38,816 nt of DNA from assembly GCA_002118135.1 (NCBI GenBank), contig BDIU01000594.1, positions 1 to 38,816 of the forward strand, written 5' to 3'. The notes beneath the pieces are model-generated. The model saw only the letters and a list, made by a program, of their open reading frames with translations. It searched no databases and had not been told where the DNA came from. Below, one piece after another: positions 32,722-38,816 of the stretch. The stretch comes from Trebouxia sp. TZW2008 (taxonomy: Eukaryota; Chlorophyta; Trebouxiophyceae; Trebouxiales; Trebouxiaceae). Within the stretch, counting starts at the first letter, position 1. Every line of letters begins with the position of its first letter. A program made the position numbers and the translations under genes.

Positions 32722-35700
32722 CTACATTCTACTCAGCAAATTCTCTACTGCCTGATTGGCATCTGTTGTACACTCTAGCTCAGCCAGTATAACCTCATCA
32801 CTCAAGTATGGCACCACAGCCTTCACATTGCGAAGCACCTCCCTTTGACTCTCGCTGTCCTGCTGCCGCCGTTGACTGCTATGACTCACCCTCTGCTCGC
32901 TTCCTGACAGCCGCCGCAGCCAGTGCCACCTGTGCGCACTTCCCCTTCGTCTGTCGCCTGCCATCGCTGTTTGTCTTGTGCCAATCTGTTGCCGTGTCCC
33001 AAAGTCAAGCACGCCAGATTGTTGCAATGCTGGCGACAAGGAGTCTTGCTGTTGATACTGATGATCTGAGAGCTGATCATGACTATCATGAGCAGGCGCC
33101 CTAGGCAAAAGATCACTCTGGCTGCTGCTTTGTTGTCCAGTGGCGTGACTGCCGCCAGCCTGGAACAGTTGTGGGTCCACAGCTGATTCCTGTGTGACAT
33201 GGAAGGCCGATGTGGGTGGCAATTGTGGTCCAGGGTCGCTGAGTGAGGCTGAGGCCTGGTCCAGGTAGGTGTAAGGGGCTGGACGCCACAAGCCTCTCAA
33301 CCAACCAGTCAATCTCCATTGCCTTCCCTGCCCAAAGCCTGCAGCAAACAAAATTTTCAGCGCTGCCTGCCCATGCTGTGTTGCTTTACGCTGGCAGTGC
33401 CTCTGAAATATGAACAGGAATCTGATATTTTTCCTGCACTGTTTTGACAAGCTGTGTTTTTGCGTGTCAGGGGCGGCAAATTGCGCCACCATTCAGCAGC
33501 TGTACTTACAAGTGGAGGCAAGGCACAGCTGCAGGTGCATGCTTCAAGAGTATTCAGCAGACGCTTGCTTGCATTGTCTAAATGCCTGGGTGCACCTGTG
33601 CTGCTGTGATAAAAGTGACAAAGTGCAAGCAGCTGTTCAAGCAGCTGATGAGTCACGCCTATGGCTTGCAATTGCGTTTCAAAACGACCGTTCAATCTGA
33701 TCCATCACAGCAGTTCACAAACGTACACTGAGCAGGTGTTGCGCTGAGCCAAGGCTATACGTCAAGACACACAAATGAGCAGCAGATTTGCATATGCACC
33801 TGTATGCCGTTGCCTCTTGACAAACAGGGGCGTCCGACAGATTGGGCATGTAAAGTTGTCTGTACCGCTCTGTTGCAGCCAATCCCTTAAGCAGCCCAGG
33901 TGATAAATGTGCCCACATGGCAGCACCTTGGCAGCCTGCATAAATTTATGGAACACTGCTTCCATGTGCGCAGGATTACCAATGGTATGTTGTTCTCAAG
34001 TCAAGGACATCATGATAACACTAGTTAGTACATGTTCCAGCAAGAGTGCTAGGTGTGCGTGGCACTGGTCTTGTGTCGCCAGGCTGGCTTGTTCTGAGCA
34101 TCACGGAATGGACGTATAATGCTCACCTGACAAAAATGAGACAAAAGAACATTGCCACCAATCTCAGCTTTGACTGATAAAAGTTGAGCGAATGCTTATT
34201 TCACAACAGGACAATCAATGTGACCTGCCTGATTAGTCAAACCTGTTTTGGTGCCTTTACGGTGAGAAACTTACATGGCAAACCGCGCAGGAATTCACCT
34301 GCACACTGGCTGGTGTTTTTGCCAACTGCTACTATTTTTTGTGTGCATGAGCAGGCAATGCAGCAAAGATGATGCTCTGCAAGCTTGAAGTTGCATGTCA
34401 GCTGTTGCCGACAGCTGCAAGCAATGCAGGGTGCTGACCCGCCTGAACTGCCCACCATTGCTCTCTGATGCATCTTGTCTGGCTACACTGGTGCCAGTGA
34501 CTGGACTCTGACAAGGTGCAACAGACAGCAATGACAAGGAGATCTGACAAACCGGCTCCAGGCATCATGTGCGATTGATTGACACCAAATCGACTCACAT
34601 GATAAATGGACAAATCACATATTGTCTCGACCCTCATGCCAGAAACAGATGCAATGCAGCTTTATGTCAGCAGAAGCACCTCAAATTGAGCTTGAAACAA
34701 CCAGTTCCGTATTGTATATACTGATCAATCTGGCTGGAGACAGCTGATCGCTTCTGTACGTACCTAGATGGGACTGCAGAGTCTGCCTAGCCCACGTTGA
34801 CAATGAATGAGTGAAATGAATGAATTGTATATACTGCTTGCAGGGCATGTGCAGCATGCTTGGTGCACATGCTGAGATGCAGAAGGCAGACCTTCATGTG
34901 CTCTTTGCAGATGGCACACTCCTCGTCTGCTGACTGCAGCTGGGAGGGCAGGGCATTTGGAAAGTTATGCTGCAAGTTGTGGGTTGCACTGCAGTAGTGG
35001 GCGTAAGTCCTGCATACACAACAGCCAGACCTTTCTGAGGGTGCATGGTCAAAGTCAAGCAAGAACCAAGGTTTGCGCATCTAGACAAAAGCTTCATTGC
35101 AGAAGCTAGGGTTGCCTTGTTCAGCAGCCTGTTCAGCATTGCCCAGGCCTTTAGCGTAAACAAACTGACAGTGAACAGCCTGTGAATGTCATGCTGTTGA
35201 CCAGCGGTGTGTTGGTGCAATATGTGAGTGCTGATGCATGCTGCAAATAGTGCAGAAGGGAATCCATCTCTTTGAGTCTATCTCGTTGTTTCACAGCAAG
35301 CTGATGGTGCTTTGCAAAGTAGCCAGCTGTGCACATGCAATGGCACTGCAGTGCCATTGTATATCTACAACTGCATGTGCTTCATGCAACCTATACATAC
35401 ATCTTGTTGGGTTTGTCAACTGCAAACAAGCCAAGACTGTCATGGACTGCTTGTTTGCAAATTGAAAATCTAGCAAGAGGCAGTGTCGGCTTTCTATGAA
35501 TTATTGTCTGACAGCTCCCTGCAGAGGTTGAGCATGCAATCAGAGGTGTTTACATCTGTCGCAATGTGTGAGTAACTGCCAAGACGTCAGGGTCAGCTGC
35601 AAACTTACAGATTATTAGAGCTGCAGCAACCTTAGCTGGGTCCAGTCTTCCATTGAGTCATTCCATGCACTATGAATCATTCTCAGATGTCAAGAGCAGA

Positions 35701-38559
35701 GGTGAATCAAGACTCGAGAGGGGACCTTGGAATGCTTTGTTGACACAGTCACGCGCAAACAAATAGTTGGGCTGAATACCTGATTTTGCCATGAATGGCA
35801 AACACCAGAGATCTGATATCCAGGAACAGAACAGCATCCATGGGCTTGTATGTAAGCCCATGCAGCCACCACACATGGAACACATGCGCCATGGACAACA
35901 CCTGAACAGTGCAATAAAAGTATGATCAGGCTTGACATTTACACCTGTTCACAGTTTGTATGTTGCATGGCCTGACAGGCATACTAAGGCAAAATGCAAA
36001 TGTCATGACAGCATGGTGCAGACATGGCTTGTTCTGCTGTGGCAAAGCATAGTGACGTGGGTTGCATGCTGCAGGCAGCCATGTTTGAAGTTATGCCACC
36101 AAGCTGCTTCATGAGCTGCAGCTGACAACAGAAACATGAACGCATGCTACATGAACGCCTGATGCAACGGACTTTGGCCTTGCTATCACTGGTGACTCAA
36201 GACTTACACAGGACAGAACACAGCGGAACAAGGCAAAGCAAGATAAGACCAGGACAATTGCAGATGCTTGCCCTGATAACAAGGTCCAGCCCTAGATCGA
36301 TGTGGTACAGGAGTCCCCCTTTGGTCTCCCAAGGGTGGGCCACAGCCCCCTGCCGGCCCTGAGCCCTCTGTATGCGCCACCTGTCAAACATCTGTACCCC
36401 TGGCATCACAGGCAACAAAAGCATTTGTAGCATCATGCTCATATACAGCGCCACCCGCTTCAGAAAGAAATTGCAGGGGCTGGCATAGGTATTAGTATGA
36501 TACAGCATCCCCCCTTGGGCGTGCCAGAGCTGGCCTACATCCTCTCTTCAGCGCCACCTGGAAATCATGTGCACCCTTGCAGCACAGCCAGCACATCATC
36601 ATCAGCAGCAATGACTCAGAATTGCCACATGTCAAATATGCACGCCCTGGCAGCACATACATGTTCAAATTGCAGGGTGGAAAGTTGATTGTCTTGCTCA
36701 GTTGTTCTGCTGCTTGGCTGACCTCCTCAAGGCAAAAAAAACAACAACATGAAGGTGTGTTAGATTGCTGATATCAGTGTTGAACACCGTGCTCTTGGTC
36801 TGTTTCTGCCTTACTAGCCAAGTGCCAAGGCAATCTTGCAATACACACAAACATTGTTCCCTTTTGGATAGGGAGTCGCTGGCTGCTGGACCAACTTCAT
36901 GGACAATCAAAGTTCAGATACACAGTTGCTGTTTGTACATGACAATGGAGTCAGGGTGAGCTTTGCAACAAGTACATGACTTGACCTTGTACATGTAGCT
37001 CAGCACATTGATAAGGCAGATGTACATGTCGGCAGATATGCATTCACCATATATTGCTGCAGTCTGCAGAGCTTCCACAGAGATGACCACAGCGTCAAAC
37101 AGCCACAGCAGCCTGTAGGTGATGTCTGACCCGGGGAATGCAGCAAAGTGCAGCATGACCCAGGTGGCATTGTCTGTAATGATCCATAACAACAGAGCAA
37201 GAGCTCTGAAGTGTGCCACAGATGTGGCAGATGGGGAGGCCAACAGGCCGTTTAGCCTGTCTTTGGCCAAACCCACAAAAACCTTGATGTATGCCAGGTA
37301 TGAGATCCTGCAGCCACAGACAGCAAGTGTCAGAGCTGGAGCAGCTGCAGTCTGTCTAGTCCCTGCACTTGTCGTTAACAACTGCAACAGCTGGATGGAA
37401 TGCAAGCTTCCGCGTCAAACAAACACGCGCAGCATGCTGTGCATGCCACCAAGCCATTCACGCTGCAGCACAGTGAATGCTGTGTATGTCTTCTGACTCA
37501 GGCACTACAGTACTCAGCTTGGTTACCCAGAAGGACAGGCTGTCATCGCTCTAACAAGATTTGTGCAGACAGAGTGTGGGGTCATTCATCCAGTGTAACT
37601 TTTAGACAGGCTGACTTGAAAAGACTCACATGGGTAGCCAGAATGGGGAGTCTTCCAAAGCTGCACTCCAGACAGCAGCAACCATGACAACTTTGAAAGC
37701 CAAAAACTTGAGGAGCCTCTCCCGCATGTGAGAAGACTCCAGCCTTGTCAGATTCCCCAGGAAGATTGTCTGTATGCGCAAAACAAGGCTTACAGCTGCT
37801 TTGCATGGTGGGTTGCTCAGCTTCCAAATCACAATGCTGGCAAAATAGCTGTGATGTCGTGCAGGGTACCAGTGGATGTTGATGCCATGAGGGCATGCCG
37901 CACAATCACAACTTGAGTATACTGCTTATTACTTTCAGTATAGCAGGGAGTAAACAGCGTCACACATGGCAAGCAGAGCAGGCAGGTCATGAGTGATTTG
38001 CAATGCGTCACAAGGAGACCATTGTTGAATGCATGTGCATGATTGGTGTTGCATCTGCTGTACAACAGCGCATTCCTGCAGCCTCAAGCGCCAGGACATT
38101 GTGCAAGAGCAGAGCATCTTGCCTTGGTAGTCAGAGCTCCAACTGCATAGATGCTGACAGCAAAATTGAACATGGCAAAGATGCCAAGTTGAGAGTCTAC
38201 TAAGCGACTTAGCACCAAGCGCAAAACTGCTTCTACAAATTCAGGGTCGTCCCAAGCACTGCACGCAATCAACAAATTGAGTAGCCTGTATGCTGCGACA
38301 CAGTTTAGTCTGTCAGCAGTTTTGCAAAATACAACTGACCTACTGCCCAAACCAGACTTCCGTAACAAGCCAGAAGCGTGCGAGTCAGCGTGCAGTGCAC
38401 TGGTGACCACTCCTTCGATGCACCACAGCAGCCCGCAGGAACTTGCCAAGGTGTAACCCAACACTGCTTGCCATACGCCAACCTGTGCGGCAAGATGTTT
38501 TGGTTGGCAGACAGTGATCGACAAAGATAGGGCGAGCGAGCAGTTCTAACCTCCACCAT
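32722..38559 (-). CDS. RIN2/RIN3- and gp78/AMFR-like membrane RING E3 ubiquitin ligase with CUE domain
   Basis: ER/plasma-membrane E3 ubiquitin ligase. Ten exons: 38559-38551, 38482-38340, 38285-38123, 37769-37630, 37307-37048, 36399-36272, 35901-35780, 35009-34892, 33935-33800, 33338-32722; all phases agree, 611 aa (Arabidopsis RIN2 is about 578). The first coding exon is only ATG GTG GAG. Residues 5-300 hold several membrane segments and match plant RIN2/3 nearly position for position: [66 protein letters not shown]2: C353, C356, C368, H370, H373, C376, C391, C394. A Ser/Gln-rich linker follows, then a C-terminal CUE domain (574-611, [10 protein letters not shown] to ENLLSRM) for ubiquitin binding. 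Introns 3 (AAG/GCAAGA) and 6 (AGG/GCAAGC) start with GC, both confirmed by homology across the junction. Plant homologues act in immune signalling; gp78 acts in ER-associated degradation. Confidence 0.93.
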
Positions 38560-38816
38560 TGTTGGCAGCCTATAATCGAAGCGTTCTGTCCTTGACTGCA
38601 AATTCGTATCGAATTGACCGTGTCAGGTCCATGCGTGCTCAAGAAAGTCGCAGGCTTTCCTGGCTTCCTCATTTGTCACCTGACTTGTTTCGAGCGCAAG
38701 GGCGGTTGGGTACTGCCGCCCCTGCTGGCGTTTCAGTCCCAGACGACTAGCTGCGGGGCAACCATGGCCAGATTACTCGTCACCCCTCGTTTGAATTTTT
38801 GACTTGAAGCAGAGCA
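38560..38816. promoter_or_regulatory. 5' region of the RING/CUE E3 ligase gene
   Basis: The window ends 257 bases upstream of the ligase start codon. This should be its 5' UTR and part of the promoter; it is CG-richer than the introns. Two upstream ATGs on the minus strand are not in frame with the coding exon. No specific element can be named. Confidence 0.35.

Noticed and set aside
36986..37047. Longer version of E3 ligase exon 5 ending at a GTCAAG donor
   Set aside because: Ending at 37048 with GTGAAT gives [10 protein letters not shown] across the junction, matching plant RIN2/3 position for position; the longer form inserts unmatched residues.

Overview
This looks like nuclear DNA from a green plant-lineage alga, most likely a chlorophyte. 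The genes are densely interrupted by introns of about 60-700 bases. Short TTTAGGG-type telomere motifs occur inside the window. The recognisable proteins are of plant type: a plastid MurE-like protein, SnRK2-type kinases, a RIN2/RIN3-type membrane E3 ligase, a universal stress protein and the GPI transamidase subunit GAA1. Several stop codons are followed by TGTAA, the chlorophyte polyadenylation signal. There are no bacterial operons, rRNA genes or CRISPR arrays. Gene models below were built by hand from splice signals, phase continuity and remembered family sequences; no search was run.

Layout: 1-4735 is mostly unassigned, with a short telomere-like array and one possible minus-strand exon. 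4736-7487 (-) is GAA1/GPAA1 in 6 exons. Across a 281-bp divergent promoter lies 7769-15167 (+), a 14-exon MurE-like gene in which nearly every ligase motif has been replaced. 15168-18007 is mostly unassigned. 18008-18951 (-) encodes an unknown Gly/Ala-rich membrane-type protein and 19378-19947 (-) a possible small secreted protein. 20321-27801 is a stress-signalling block: a SnRK2-like kinase (-), a universal stress protein (+) and a second SnRK2-like kinase (+) with an N-myristoylation motif. 29194-30155 (-) encodes a BED-type zinc-finger protein with no transposase domain, and 31067-31990 (+) an intronless orphan ORF. 32722-38559 (-) is a complete 10-exon RIN2/gp78-like E3 ligase with membrane region, RING-H2 and CUE.

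The most interesting points are (1) the MurE-like protein, which keeps the fold landmarks and length but appears to be a pseudo-ligase; (2) the paired SnRK2 paralogues flanking a stress-protein gene, both with NRD instead of HRD in the catalytic loop, only one apparently lipid-anchored; and (3) a high share of GC-AG introns, 5 of about 41 modelled, each supported by phase and most by homology across the junction.
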